From an uncultured Ktedonobacteraceae bacterium (GTDB taxonomy: Bacteria > Chloroflexota > Ktedonobacteria > Ktedonobacterales > Ktedonobacteraceae), in the NCBI GenBank assembly GCA_955652655.1, contig CATPCK010000270.1, positions 1 through 6,616 on the forward strand: a DNA stretch of 6,616 bases, in the 5' to 3' direction. Each line of letters begins with the position of its first letter. Within the stretch, counting starts at the first letter, position 1. The notes under the pieces are model-generated. The model ran no database searches. It was not told the origin of the DNA and saw only the letters and a program-made list of their open reading frames with translations. This document shows positions 1 through 6,443 of the stretch, one piece after another. The translations under genes were made by a program, and so were the position numbers.

Positions 1-1
1 C

Positions 2-1057
2 GAGCGTCGCCAACGCCAACAGGAGCGGCTCCGTCTGCCACTGCTGCCAACAACCACCATCGGGTCATTCCCGCAGACTGCCGAGGTACGGGCAGCACGC
101 GCTGCGCAAAAGAGCGGCAAGCTCTCACAGGACGATTACCAGGCGTTCTTACGCAGGGAGATCGAACAGGCCATTCACTTCCAGGAAGAGATAGGGCTGG
201 ATGTGCTGGTGCATGGCGAGTTTGAGCGGAGCGATATGGTCGAATACTTCGGAGAGCAACTGGAGGGTTTCCTCTTTACCCAACACGGCTGGGTACAGAG
301 CTATGGCTCACGTTGTGTCCGCCCTCCCATTATCTATGGTGATGTTGCACGGCAGCAGCCAATGACAGTTGAGTGGTCGCGCTATGCACAATCGCTCACC
401 GCACTGCCGGTCAAAGGTATGCTCACCGGACCAGTGACGATCTTGCAGTGGTCATTTGTGCGTGACGATCAGCCCAGAGAACAGACCTGCTATCAACTGG
501 CCCTGGCAATGCGCGACGAGGTGCAGGATCTGGAGGCAGCAGGTATCGGCATTATTCAGATCGATGAACCAGCATTACGCGAAGGTCTGCCACTGCGCCA
601 TGCAGAGTGGAGCAGCTATCTGACGTGGGCTATCAACTGCTTCCGCCTTGCCAGTTCCGGTGTGCGAGACGAGACGCAAATTCACACGCACATGTGCTAC
701 TCCGAGTTCAACGACATCATTGAGGAGATCGGTCGCATGGATGCCGATGTGCTCTCTATAGAAGCCTCGCGTTCACAACTGGAGCTGCTCGACACCTTCG
801 TCACCTATCACTATCCCAACGAGATTGGCCCTGGCATCTATGATATTCACTCCCCGCGTATCCCGAGCGCAGCTGAGTTCGAGGCGATCTTGCGCAACAT
901 CCTGCGCGTTCTGCCCCCCGAGCAGGTCTGGGTCAATCCAGACTGCGGCCTTAAAACACGCCGCTGGGAGGAGGTTCGTCCCGCCCTGGCGCATCTTGTG
1001 GCCGCGACCAGTATCGTGCGCGCTGCTGTAGGCAAACAACTAGAGAACCAACGTTGA
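2..1057 (+). CDS. metE: Cobalamin-independent methionine synthase, C-terminal catalytic domain (5'-truncated by window edge)
   Basis: This enzyme transfers a methyl group from 5-methyltetrahydropteroyl-tri-L-glutamate to L-homocysteine, the last step of methionine synthesis, in the cytoplasm. The frame is open from base 2 to the TGA at 1055-1057, giving 351 codons. That matches the C-terminal barrel of a protein usually about 750-800 residues long, so the N-terminal half lies outside the window and the first ATG seen (203) is internal. Diagnostic stretches are LPTTTIGSFPQT near the left edge, VHGEFERSDMVEYFG, KGMLTGPVTIL, GIIQIDEPALREGLPLR and the HTHMCY, YDIHSP and VNPDCGLKTR motifs. The zinc ligands known from E. 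coli MetE are all present: His (codon 689-691) and Cys (695-697) of HMC, Glu (761-763), and Cys of NPDCG (944-946). The catalytic His of YDIHSP is at 848-850. The gene converges on the ABC operon, with 37 bp between the two stops. Its promoter and any upstream riboswitch are not visible. It appears functional; identification is very secure. Confidence 0.97.
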   Translation, partial: ERRQRQQERLRLPLLPTTTIGSFPQTAEVRAARAAQKSGKLSQDDYQAFLRREIEQAIHFQEEIGLDVLVHGEFERSDMVEYFGEQLEGFLFTQHGWVQSYGSRCVRPPIIYGDVARQQPMTVEWSRYAQSLTALPVKGMLTGPVTILQWSFVRDDQPREQTCYQLALAMRDEVQDLEAAGIGIIQIDEPALREGLPLRHAEWSSYLTWAINCFRLASSGVRDETQIHTHMCYSEFNDIIEEIGRMDADVLSIEASRSQLELLDTFVTYHYPNEIGPGIYDIHSPRIPSAAEFEAILRNILRVLPPEQVWVNPDCGLKTRRWEEVRPALAHLVAATSIVRAAVGKQLENQR

Positions 1058-1062
1058 ACCTG

Positions 1063-1078
1063 AAGGAGAGACATGTAG
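1063..1078 (+). other. Shine-Dalgarno-like site followed by an ATG-TAG start-stop pair
   Basis: Six bases after the metE stop there is a purine-rich AAGGAGAG (1063-1070), then AC, then ATG directly followed by TAG (1073-1078). This has the form of a ribosome binding site with a start codon but no reading frame behind it. It could be the remaining start of a lost downstream gene of the metE operon, a minimal ORF, or chance. No obvious intrinsic terminator is visible in the gap between the metE and ATPase stops. Confidence 0.25.
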
Positions 1079-1094
1079 CTAGAAATAGAGGGCT

Positions 1095-2138
1095 TTAAGA
1101 AATCCCCACTTCCTGCAGCAATAGCCCCTCTTCGTAGATGCGGCGAATGACATCCTCGATCTCTGGTTCCTGGAAGGTGACATCGCGCAGGCTGTAACGG
1201 GCACCCAGCCAGGCTACAAGCTCATGGGCAAGAATGGCATCCCGGCTGAAACCGAGCCAGACTCGAGGTTCTTCAGCACGCAGCAGGCGCACGCCTATGG
1301 GTAAATCAGCTATGATGGGCTGGCCATTGGCATCACGCGGCAGCGTGGCTAACGCTGTAGAATCTAGCACGGCAACGAGCGCGCGTTCACCACCAAAACG
1401 CTCGCGAATATTGCTGACAGCGCCATCGAAGAGTTTACGGCCGTGATCAATGATGAGCATGCGCTGACAGAGCGCCTCGACATCGTCCATGTCGTGTGTG
1501 GTCAACAAGACCGTCACTCCTCGAGTGGCGTTGATCATCAAGAGAAACTCTCGAATGCGTGCCTTAGCTACTACATCCAGGCCGATGGTTGGCTCATCCA
1601 GGTACAAGAGTTCTGGATCATGGAGCAATGCCGCTACCAGATCACCGCGCATGCGCTGGCCGAGGGAAAGTTGGCGGACGGGCGTATCGATAAACTCATC
1701 CAGAGAGAGCAAGGAGCGCAATTCAGCCAGGTTGGCATTATGGCGTTCCTCCGGTATGCGATAGAGGTGCCGCAGCAAGCGCAGCGAATCGATGAGGGGC
1801 AAATCCCACCAGAGTTGCGAGCGCTGACCGAAGACAACGCCTATGTGTCTCGCCAGTTCACGTCGTTGCAGCAGCGGATTCAGTCCTGCCACGCTCATTT
1901 CTCCGCTGCTGGGCACAAGGATACCGGTCAGCATCTTGATTGTCGTGCTTTTGCCAGCGCCATTTGGTCCGACGAGGCCAATCATTTCTCCGCGCTCAAC
2001 GGAGAGCGAGAGGTCATGCACAGCCTCAACTTTGCGTACTTCAGGATCAACGACGCTCCGTATGGCCCCAAGTAATCCTGGTCTCCTGCGTGCGACGCGA
2101 AATGTTTTGCTCAGGCCATTGGCCTTGATCATTTCCAT
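1095..2138 (-). CDS. ABC-2 type exporter ATP-binding protein (COG4586-like)
   Basis: This 347-residue cytoplasmic ATPase should power the exporter formed with the two permeases encoded just upstream. All nucleotide-binding motifs are intact: Walker A GPNGAGKST (57-65), Q-loop Gln105, signature LSLGQ (157-161), Walker B LLYLDE (177-182), D-loop GLD (186-188) and switch His215 in TTHD. A C-terminal extension of about 100 residues follows the nucleotide-binding domain, as in the larger COG4586 and NatA-like ATPases, which exceed the roughly 230-residue minimum. The start is well fixed: an in-frame TAG lies two codons upstream of the ATG, and AAAGGTG sits 8 bases before it; Met3 is a weaker alternative. 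It is the last gene of the operon, 130 bp after the second permease, a gap large enough for its own control element, although I see no convincing promoter there. The substrate cannot be told; drug-export labels often given to this family are not evidence here. Confidence 0.95.
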   Translation of the reverse strand: MEMIKANGLSKTFRVARRRPGLLGAIRSVVDPEVRKVEAVHDLSLSVERGEMIGLVGPNGAGKSTTIKMLTGILVPSSGEMSVAGLNPLLQRRELARHIGVVFGQRSQLWWDLPLIDSLRLLRHLYRIPEERHNANLAELRSLLSLDEFIDTPVRQLSLGQRMRGDLVAALLHDPELLYLDEPTIGLDVVAKARIREFLLMINATRGVTVLLTTHDMDDVEALCQRMLIIDHGRKLFDGAVSNIRERFGGERALVAVLDSTALATLPRDANGQPIIADLPIGVRLLRAEEPRVWLGFSRDAILAHELVAWLGARYSLRDVTFQEPEIEDVIRRIYEEGLLLQEVGIS

Positions 2139-2222
2139 ATTCTATGCACCTTTCTTGCTCTATAGTTTCGAGGGCGACCCCCCGTTGCCTCCTGTGTTGA
2201 TACAAGAGCACATCTGCTACAT

Positions 2223-2258
2223 GTGATACAAATGAAACAAGTGAAACAAGTGAAACAA
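2223..2258. repeat. Four tandem copies of a 9-bp unit, consensus GTGAAACAA
   Basis: Successive units on the plus strand read GTGATACAA, ATGAAACAA, GTGAAACAA and GTGAAACAA; the last two are identical and the first two differ by one base each. The array lies in the 130-bp spacer between the second permease stop and the ATPase start, beginning 10 bp past that stop. On the transcribed strand the unit is TTGTTTCAC. It is probably a slippage-prone short tandem repeat, and copy number may vary between strains. A protein-binding role is possible but unsupported. Confidence 0.8.
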
Positions 2259-2268
2259 AAAGCAACAA

Positions 2269-3087
2269 CTAACTGCCAGTGCTTTGATAGTGACGAACGC
2301 CAAATTGCCAGATAACTCTTGATACCATGGCGAAGGCCAGCGCCAGCAATGGTGCGGCAAAGACGATCTCACCCGGCATTCCAAAGGGTAGGGGTTTGCC
2401 GAGCAGATAGCAGGCCGGGACAAAAGAGCCAAAAGCCAGTGGTACCACAAAAAGGAAGAAACGCTGCATCAGCCGGTGATAAATGGTGAGGGGATAGCTG
2501 AGCATATCGCGCCCACCATAGGACAGCATGTTTATCAGTTCGGTTGTCTCGACGGTCCAAAAGCAGAGGGTGGCTCCAAGGACCAGCACAGACATAAACA
2601 TCACTGAACCGCTGGCAATACCGATGAGCAGAGCAACGACCTTTGCTGCTGTCCAGTGCAATCCAGGCAGGAGATGCAGAGCTATCACAAATGTCATGCC
2701 CCCCTGGGTGATACGCCCAAGCCGGCGCAGGCGGAAATCACTACCGAGCACCTGCATGAACGAGCCAACCGGCCGCAACAAGATACGGTCAAACTCTCCA
2801 AGGCGTATAGTGTCTGAAAATGCATCGATCCCAGCGCCAAACATCTCCGCGAAGCCAAAACTGATCGACATGATGGCGTAGAGCATGGCAACTTCACCGA
2901 CGCTCCAGCCGAGCATTGAAGGGATCTGTCCAAAGTAGATCAGGACCGCGACAAACTCCAGGCTGGTAACGGCGAAGGAAGCGCAGATATCTACAACCAC
3001 GTTCACCTTGTACTGAGCCTGTGAGCGGAAGAGCATGCCAAGGAAGTGCTTGTATAATTGCAGGTCGTTGACAATGTTCTCAACCAT
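2269..3087 (-). CDS. ABC-2 family permease (COG3694-like), second membrane subunit
   Basis: This 272-residue inner-membrane protein is one of two distinct transmembrane subunits of the exporter. Six hydrophobic segments can be picked out, roughly at 33-52, 65-82, 128-142, 148-170, 208-226 and 240-260. Between the second and third lies the family-typical cytoplasmic stretch with IRLGEFDRILLRPVGS (about 95-110) and a following SDFRLRRLGR. The protein ends in GVRHYQSTGS, a short basic-polar tail usual for this family. The start is supported by a strong AAAGGAGAGG, whose last G lies 7 bases before the ATG. It lies 34 bp downstream of the first permease and is probably cotranscribed with it. No intact ATPase domain or signal peptide is present. 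Assignment to the ABC2_membrane_6-type group is from remembered family features; the transported molecule is unknown. Confidence 0.9.
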   Translation of the reverse strand: MVENIVNDLQLYKHFLGMLFRSQAQYKVNVVVDICASFAVTSLEFVAVLIYFGQIPSMLGWSVGEVAMLYAIMSISFGFAEMFGAGIDAFSDTIRLGEFDRILLRPVGSFMQVLGSDFRLRRLGRITQGGMTFVIALHLLPGLHWTAAKVVALLIGIASGSVMFMSVLVLGATLCFWTVETTELINMLSYGGRDMLSYPLTIYHRLMQRFFLFVVPLAFGSFVPACYLLGKPLPFGMPGEIVFAAPLLALAFAMVSRVIWQFGVRHYQSTGS

Positions 3088-3121
3088 GGAGTACCTCTCC
3101 TTTCGCTATCATTGGCATAAT

Positions 3122-3916
3122 TTACCCGCCCTGTACAACGACGCGACGGGCAGCCGCAGCTATGACTATACGAATTACGAGCGTCATGATAATGACCCAG
3201 AGCAACTGCCGGCCAAGTTCGAAGAGCAGGGCATTTTCAGGAATTTTGCCCAGCAGTATCTGTGCCGGCACATTGATCAAAGCGTTGAAGGGCAGCCACT
3301 GAATGATGGCAAGTGCCCAGCGCGGGAAAAATGGAATTGGTACGTAGCTGCCAGTGAAAAAGAGTGCGATCACTACGAATAACGTGCCTATGGCACGCGC
3401 TTCTAGAAACCAGAACGCGACAGCATTGTAAAGAACCCGGTAAGCGATACCAACCGAGGCGCCAAGGGTGAGGCTGAGCAGGAAAGCGAGCCAGTTGTGC
3501 CAATCGCCCGGCGCGCCGAAACTAAAGAGCAGCATTCCTGCCACGTAGGTCGGTAGGCCGCGATAGATCAGGTAGTAGATGTTCCGCCCAAATTCGCGGC
3601 TGAACCAGTACCAGTAAAAGTCACATGGCTTGCTGAGGTCTGAGATTACCGCCCCTGAGCGAATAGTGAGCATCAGATCATACCAGCCAAAGGTCAACAC
3701 GATCATGACCATGGCCTGTACTAACCAGGTATAGCGCAGCGTATCGCGCACATTAAAGCCAGCGACCGACGGCCTGGCATGAAAGAGAGCTATGATGACG
3801 TAGCTAAAGATGATGCCAAAGAAGATGTTGGTGAGCAGTCCAGCCAGGTTCGCCCAGCGATAGATCAGTTGCCGCCGAAACGCAGTACGAGCCACTTCAA
3901 CGTAGAAACGTAGCAT
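3122..3916 (-). CDS. ABC-2 family permease (COG4587-like), first membrane subunit
   Basis: This 264-residue integral membrane protein pairs with the following permease. Six hydrophobic segments are visible, approximately 24-45, 62-82, 114-132, 142-162, 172-190 and 236-256. The loop ISDLSKPCDFYWYWFSREFG (91-110) followed by YRGLP is characteristic of this permease type and matches the RPVGS-type loop of its partner. I chose the ATG at 3916 because GGGAGGTGA ends 4 bases before it and because MLRFYVEVARTAFRRQL is the usual N-terminus for the family. The frame stays open a further 63 codons to an ATG at 4105, but that extension (rich in Gly, Pro and Asn, with no hydrophobic segment) does not look like permease sequence. 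However, the 4105 ATG falls almost exactly where the promoter at 4111-4140 should start transcription, so a leaderless longer form cannot be dismissed. It is the first gene of the exporter operon. Confidence 0.9.
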   Translation of the reverse strand: MLRFYVEVARTAFRRQLIYRWANLAGLLTNIFFGIIFSYVIIALFHARPSVAGFNVRDTLRYTWLVQAMVMIVLTFGWYDLMLTIRSGAVISDLSKPCDFYWYWFSREFGRNIYYLIYRGLPTYVAGMLLFSFGAPGDWHNWLAFLLSLTLGASVGIAYRVLYNAVAFWFLEARAIGTLFVVIALFFTGSYVPIPFFPRWALAIIQWLPFNALINVPAQILLGKIPENALLFELGRQLLWVIIMTLVIRIVIAAAARRVVVQGG

Positions 3917-3929
3917 GCCGTCACCTCCC

Positions 3930-3980
3930 GTTGGGTGTGCATTGTTTTGCTCAACACAAAAACCCAGCAACCCGCCCAAC
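3930..3980 (-). promoter_or_regulatory. Possible leader stem-loop abutting the permease ribosome binding site
   Basis: In the minus-strand leader, GTTGGG (3975-3980) can pair with CCCAAC (3930-3935), and inside it TTGCT (3966-3970) with AGCAA (3947-3951). The downstream arm is followed immediately by the GGGAGGTGA ribosome binding site of the first permease, so folding could affect access to that site. The stems are short and the loops large; no covariation evidence is available. It does not match any riboswitch I recognise. Confidence 0.25.
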
Positions 3981-4024
3981 ATGGGGGGTCCTGGTTCATT
4001 CATCAATTCCGCAGACACAAAATT

Positions 4025-4038
4025 ATGCGGGATAGCCT
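4025..4038. repeat. 14-bp word ATGCGGGATAGCCT, copy A
   Basis: This word is identical to 6430-6443 and lies in the exporter leader. Two more blocks occur near both copies in the same order and orientation: TGCATTGTT (3938-3946 here, 6389-6397 there) and GGGGGTC (3984-3990 here, 6412-6418 there). The spacing is 23 bp longer in this copy on both intervals. Together they suggest two diverged members of an intergenic repeat family, though each block alone could be chance. Confidence 0.4.
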
Positions 4039-4110
4039 GTTTACCCTGTATCATGACGTAGTATCCAGGCGTGTTTACATGCCCCTCTAATTTATAGAAG
4101 TGCATCGAAA

Positions 4111-4140
4111 GTTATACCATATTTTGGAGAATGCTGTCAA
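4111..4140 (-). promoter_or_regulatory. Sigma-70-type promoter for the ABC exporter operon
   Basis: On the minus strand there is a perfect -35 TTGACA (4135-4140), an 18-bp spacer, and a -10 TATAAC (4111-4116) with five of six consensus bases. Transcription would be expected to begin around 4105-4104. This is the best promoter match I found in the window and lies in the right place for the permease-permease-ATPase operon. The predicted start coincides with an in-frame ATG at 4105; counted from there to the ribosome-bound start at 3916, the leader would be about 190 bases. Confidence 0.7.
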
Positions 4141-4247
4141 AAGTGCGCCGCGCTTCCTCTGACGCATCAGCTTCGTAGAACACTTCCGGAATATGGGTGT
4201 ATTAAACAGCAGAGCTGCTTTCACTTCATCCTTCGACGGTGAGAAAA

Positions 4248-4277
4248 TTGTCAGCGCTTATCCATCTGTGTTAGAAT
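4248..4277 (+). promoter_or_regulatory. Extended -10 promoter for the histidine kinase
   Basis: TTGTCA (4248-4253) is followed by an 18-bp spacer and TAGAAT (4272-4277), each with five of six consensus bases; TG at 4269-4270 makes an extended -10. The expected transcript start is near 4284, leaving only about 18 bases before the kinase ATG at 4302. That short leader still includes AGGTGG (4287-4292) as ribosome binding site. Confidence 0.6.
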
Positions 4278-4301
4278 GATTGTGTTAGGTGGCGGCGAAG
4301 G

Positions 4302-5888
4302 ATGAAGTCGAGAGTATCTCATCAGGCGAGGACGCCGGGAGGCAGCGCAGTGTCCACCGAACAAGAAGGAATGGAACCGCCTTTGGGGGAGCACGAGCAA
4401 GCAGCTCGCTCCTTTCTGGCTTCCCACGCGCAAATCGTCTGGAGCGCTTCCGCCGATGGAACGATCGCTGCTGCTCCTCTTTGGCGGGCCTATACGGGAC
4501 AAGGCAAGGAAGAGGCACGTGGCCTGGGCTGGCTGGAGGCGATTCATCCTGAAGATCGGGAGCGTGTGATGTGCACCTGGAAGAATGCTCTCGCCACCCA
4601 GAGAGCCGACGAAACAGCGTATCGCCTCCGGCGCTCCGACGGCAGTTATGCTCCCTTCGCCGTGCGTGCAGTCCCTCTTTTCGAGCCTGATGGACGCCTC
4701 CGCGAGTGGGAGGGAGTGAGCACCGACATTACCGAACACCAACGACTGGAAGACGAGCTGCACGCCAGTGAGGAGCGCTTTCATCTTACCTTCGAACAGG
4801 CCGCTGTGGGTATTGCACATGTCGGGATCGACGGTCGCTGGTTGCTCGTCAATCCCAAGCTCTGTGACATGCTGGGATACGCGCGGGGGGAGTTACTTGC
4901 TCAGACGCTGCATGGGGTGCTGATGCCTGACGATCTCTCCACCGCCTTTACCGATGCGCAACGCCTGATTACCGGCGAGCAGCAGACCTACGTCAAGGAA
5001 CTGCGTTTCCGGCGCAAAGATGGCTCACTGGTCTGGGTCAACCTGACTGTAACCCTCGTGCGCAACCAGGCGCAATGGCCCCTCTACTTCCTCGCAATCA
5101 CCGAGGATATCACCGCCCGTCAGCAAGCAGAGCTGCAACGACATCTGAACCAACTCAAAGATCAATTCATCCTGCACATGAACCACGAACTACGGACCCC
5201 GCTGACGTCCCTGCTGGGTTACCTCCAATTGATGCAGGCGCAGCAGGGACGCCTGGACGCAGCCGCGCAGGCCCGGTATCTCGAAACAGCGATAAGAAGC
5301 GGTGAAGAACTCATCCAACTCGTCAATAGTGTGCTCGATGCGCTCACGATCACGGAAGAGATGACTCCGCCCCAACGCGAGGAGATTCCCGTCGCTTCTC
5401 TGGTGCGCGATGTGCTCGAGCACCTCGATCCCGGCGAGGAACAAGTGGTTCGTCTCCACCTGGACATTCCTGACGGGTTAACTGTCTGGGCAAACGAGCA
5501 GCTCCTGCGTCAGGTCCTGCGCAATCTCCTCTCCAATGCGTTCAAGTATTGCCCAAAATCCGCTCCTGTGGTCGTCAGCGCGACCGTGATCGATCAGGAC
5601 GAACGGGAAGCCCACACTTCCCTGTCTGTCTGCATCAGTGTGCAAGATGCAGGGCCGGGCATCCCTCCCGAGGAATTGCCCCTGCTCTTTCAACAGTTCA
5701 CGCGTCTCAAGCGGGACCTTTCCGGCCCAGTAGGAGGCAGCGGACTGGGACTCTATATCAGCAAGCGGTTTGTGGAAGCGATGGAGGGCCAGATCTGGGT
5801 GGAGAGTCCAGGGATAAACGGACAGGGCAGTCGTTTTTGTGTCCTGCTTCCCAGCCACTGGCATGCACCGGGAACGACTGGAGCATAG
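4302..5888 (+). CDS. Soluble PAS-PAS sensor histidine kinase
   Basis: This 528-residue protein should autophosphorylate in response to a signal sensed by its PAS domains and pass the phosphate to a response regulator. The domains in order are PAS 1 with its PAC tail (about 38-150, ending EGVSTDITEHQRLEDEL), PAS 2 with PAC (about 155-278, ending ITEDITARQQAE), HisKA (about 282-350) and HATPase_c (about 395-518). The phosphoacceptor is His295 in HMNHELRTPL. The ATP-binding boxes are complete: N-box RNLLSNAFKY (407-416), G1 DAGPG (449-453), F-box LFQQF (462-466) and G2 GGSGLGL (478-484). No membrane segment or signal peptide is visible, so the signal is probably cytoplasmic; no haem or flavin site can be assigned. 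The ATG at 4302 has AGGTGG 9 bases before it; residues 1-35 look disordered, so a later start such as Met24 is possible. No receiver domain or adjacent response regulator is present, which makes it an orphan kinase in this view. Confidence 0.95.
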   Translation: MKSRVSHQARTPGGSAVSTEQEGMEPPLGEHEQAARSFLASHAQIVWSASADGTIAAAPLWRAYTGQGKEEARGLGWLEAIHPEDRERVMCTWKNALATQRADETAYRLRRSDGSYAPFAVRAVPLFEPDGRLREWEGVSTDITEHQRLEDELHASEERFHLTFEQAAVGIAHVGIDGRWLLVNPKLCDMLGYARGELLAQTLHGVLMPDDLSTAFTDAQRLITGEQQTYVKELRFRRKDGSLVWVNLTVTLVRNQAQWPLYFLAITEDITARQQAELQRHLNQLKDQFILHMNHELRTPLTSLLGYLQLMQAQQGRLDAAAQARYLETAIRSGEELIQLVNSVLDALTITEEMTPPQREEIPVASLVRDVLEHLDPGEEQVVRLHLDIPDGLTVWANEQLLRQVLRNLLSNAFKYCPKSAPVVVSATVIDQDEREAHTSLSVCISVQDAGPGIPPEELPLLFQQFTRLKRDLSGPVGGSGLGLYISKRFVEAMEGQIWVESPGINGQGSRFCVLLPSHWHAPGTTGA

Positions 5889-6155
5889 CGGTTGATGAGC
5901 ACCAGAGTGAAGAGCTATCCTCAAAATTGAACGCTTCTACGGGCGCGTCTTCCTCTTATTTCGGCTGCAACGTCCACCTCTCAGCAGTTGGTCATCTATC
6001 GTCTCGTAGATTGCCTGAACCTATACCGCGACCCTCATTGTAGCTCTCGCTGCCGAGCCTGCAGGTCGTCCAAGTGGGTTTTGGCTCATACTTGGAGGGT
6101 TTTAAGTTATGAAATGCCCTCAATTAGAAAGGCCATAGAAACAAGGGACAGATAT
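5889..6155. other. Gene-free spacer after the histidine kinase
   Basis: I recognise no protein in any of the six frames here. A weak stem CCAAGT (6070-6075) and ACTTGG (6090-6095) with a 14-base loop is followed by AGGGTTTT, but it is too weak to call a terminator for the kinase. A nine-codon frame at 6109-6138 with GGAGGG 8 bases upstream is noted but not called. From about 6100 onward the DNA becomes clearly more AT-rich than the kinase gene. Confidence 0.5.
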
Positions 6156-6295
6156 ATGAAGCCGAGAATTACAGTTATTACATTAGGCGTCAGCGATTTA
6201 GAAAAATCACTACTCTTTTACCGCGACGGGCTTGGTACGGTCACTTGTGGGAAGTGGTCTGGGACCCAAGATTTGAAACTGAAATTATTGACTAA
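6156..6295 (+). pseudogene. Glyoxalase/bleomycin-resistance (VOC) family gene remnant with internal deletion
   Basis: VOC proteins are metal-dependent or binding proteins of about 120-145 residues built from paired beta-alpha-beta modules. Here the true N-terminus survives: an ATG at 6156 with AAGGGA 7 bases before it, then ITVITLGVSDLEKSLLFYRD and GLG up to about 6236. Directly after, in a different frame, comes GHLWEVVWDPRF (6239-6274), the typical C-terminal motif of the same family, ending at TAA 6293-6295 after ETEIID. About 27 N-terminal and 18 C-terminal residues remain, so roughly two thirds of the gene, including the central module, has been lost with a frame change at about 6237. 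The first frame reads on past the junction to a TAG at 6345-6347 as unrelated sequence. Codons are AT-rich (ATT, ACA, TTA, AAA) compared with neighbouring genes, which may point to transfer or decay. Family assignment is from motifs only; a functional protein is very unlikely. Confidence 0.8.
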
Positions 6296-6312
6296 TTTTT
6301 TGTTTTTTATAC

Positions 6313-6363
6313 TTGTGTTCTTCATCGGGATGGCATCCCGAAAGTAGTACAAGAACTACACAA
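6313..6363. repeat. Imperfect nested inverted repeat
   Basis: The core TCGGGATG (6325-6332), one central base, and CATCCCGA (6334-6341) form a 17-bp near-palindrome. Outside it, TTGTGTTCTT (6313-6322) matches AAGAACTACACAA (6351-6363) in inverted orientation with a small bulge. It lies directly downstream of the VOC remnant and its T-rich tail. It may be a hairpin, a protein-binding palindrome or an element end; no transposase is nearby. Confidence 0.45.
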
Positions 6364-6429
6364 ATTAGCATGACAATGGATGTTGACATGCATTGTTGCC
6401 GTAGGAATAAAGGGGGTCGAGACGATACG

Positions 6430-6443
6430 ATGCGGGATAGCCT
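6430..6443. repeat. 14-bp word ATGCGGGATAGCCT, copy B
   Basis: This word is identical to 4025-4038. Its last three bases overlap the left arm of the 6441-6482 hairpin. In this copy the companion blocks TGCATTGTT and GGGGGTC lie closer, 41 and 18 bp upstream measured start to start. The GGGATA within it (6434-6439) could also pair with TATCCC (6447-6452), an alternative to the large hairpin. Confidence 0.4.

Larger units (their letters stand above)
3917..4301. other. Divergent intergenic control region between exporter operon and histidine kinase
   Basis: This 385-bp stretch separates two genes that start in opposite directions. It holds one promoter-like site for each side (4111-4140 minus, 4248-4277 plus), a leader of about 190 bases for the exporter with a possible stem ending at its ribosome binding site, and a 14-bp word shared with 6430-6443. 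Between the two -35 boxes are about 107 bp with a perfect 8-bp palindrome TTCCGGAA (4184-4191) and an interrupted AGCAG-AG-CTGCT (4208-4219). Either could be an operator, but both are short enough to be chance. I see no convincing gene other than the in-frame extension of the permease. Confidence 0.6.

Noticed and set aside
1443..2075. 210-codon plus-strand open frame opposite the ABC ATPase
   Set aside because: It is fully antisense to an ATPase with all motifs intact, and its translation resembles no family.
2139..2268. Separate promoter for the ATPase gene
   Set aside because: TATAGA-like and TTGTAT-like words exist, but no pair has acceptable spacing; readthrough from the upstream promoter is simpler.
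4251..4820. 189-codon minus-strand open frame opposite the kinase start
   Set aside because: It lies opposite the kinase PAS coding region and its promoter, has no recognisable domain, and its composition is that of an antisense shadow.
6109..6138. Nine-codon frame with GGAGGG upstream
   Set aside because: It is too short to support, with no conserved peptide or attenuator structure recognised.
6257..6310. Terminator made of GGTC-TGG-GACC and the following T-rich tract
   Set aside because: The 4-bp stem lies within the VOC C-terminal codons and is separated from the T-rich run by almost 30 bases.
5988..6347. 119-codon plus-strand open frame across the VOC remnant
   Set aside because: Only the part from 6156 to about 6236 has family similarity, with its own ribosome binding site at 6156; the upstream part is non-coding in character and the downstream part is out of frame.
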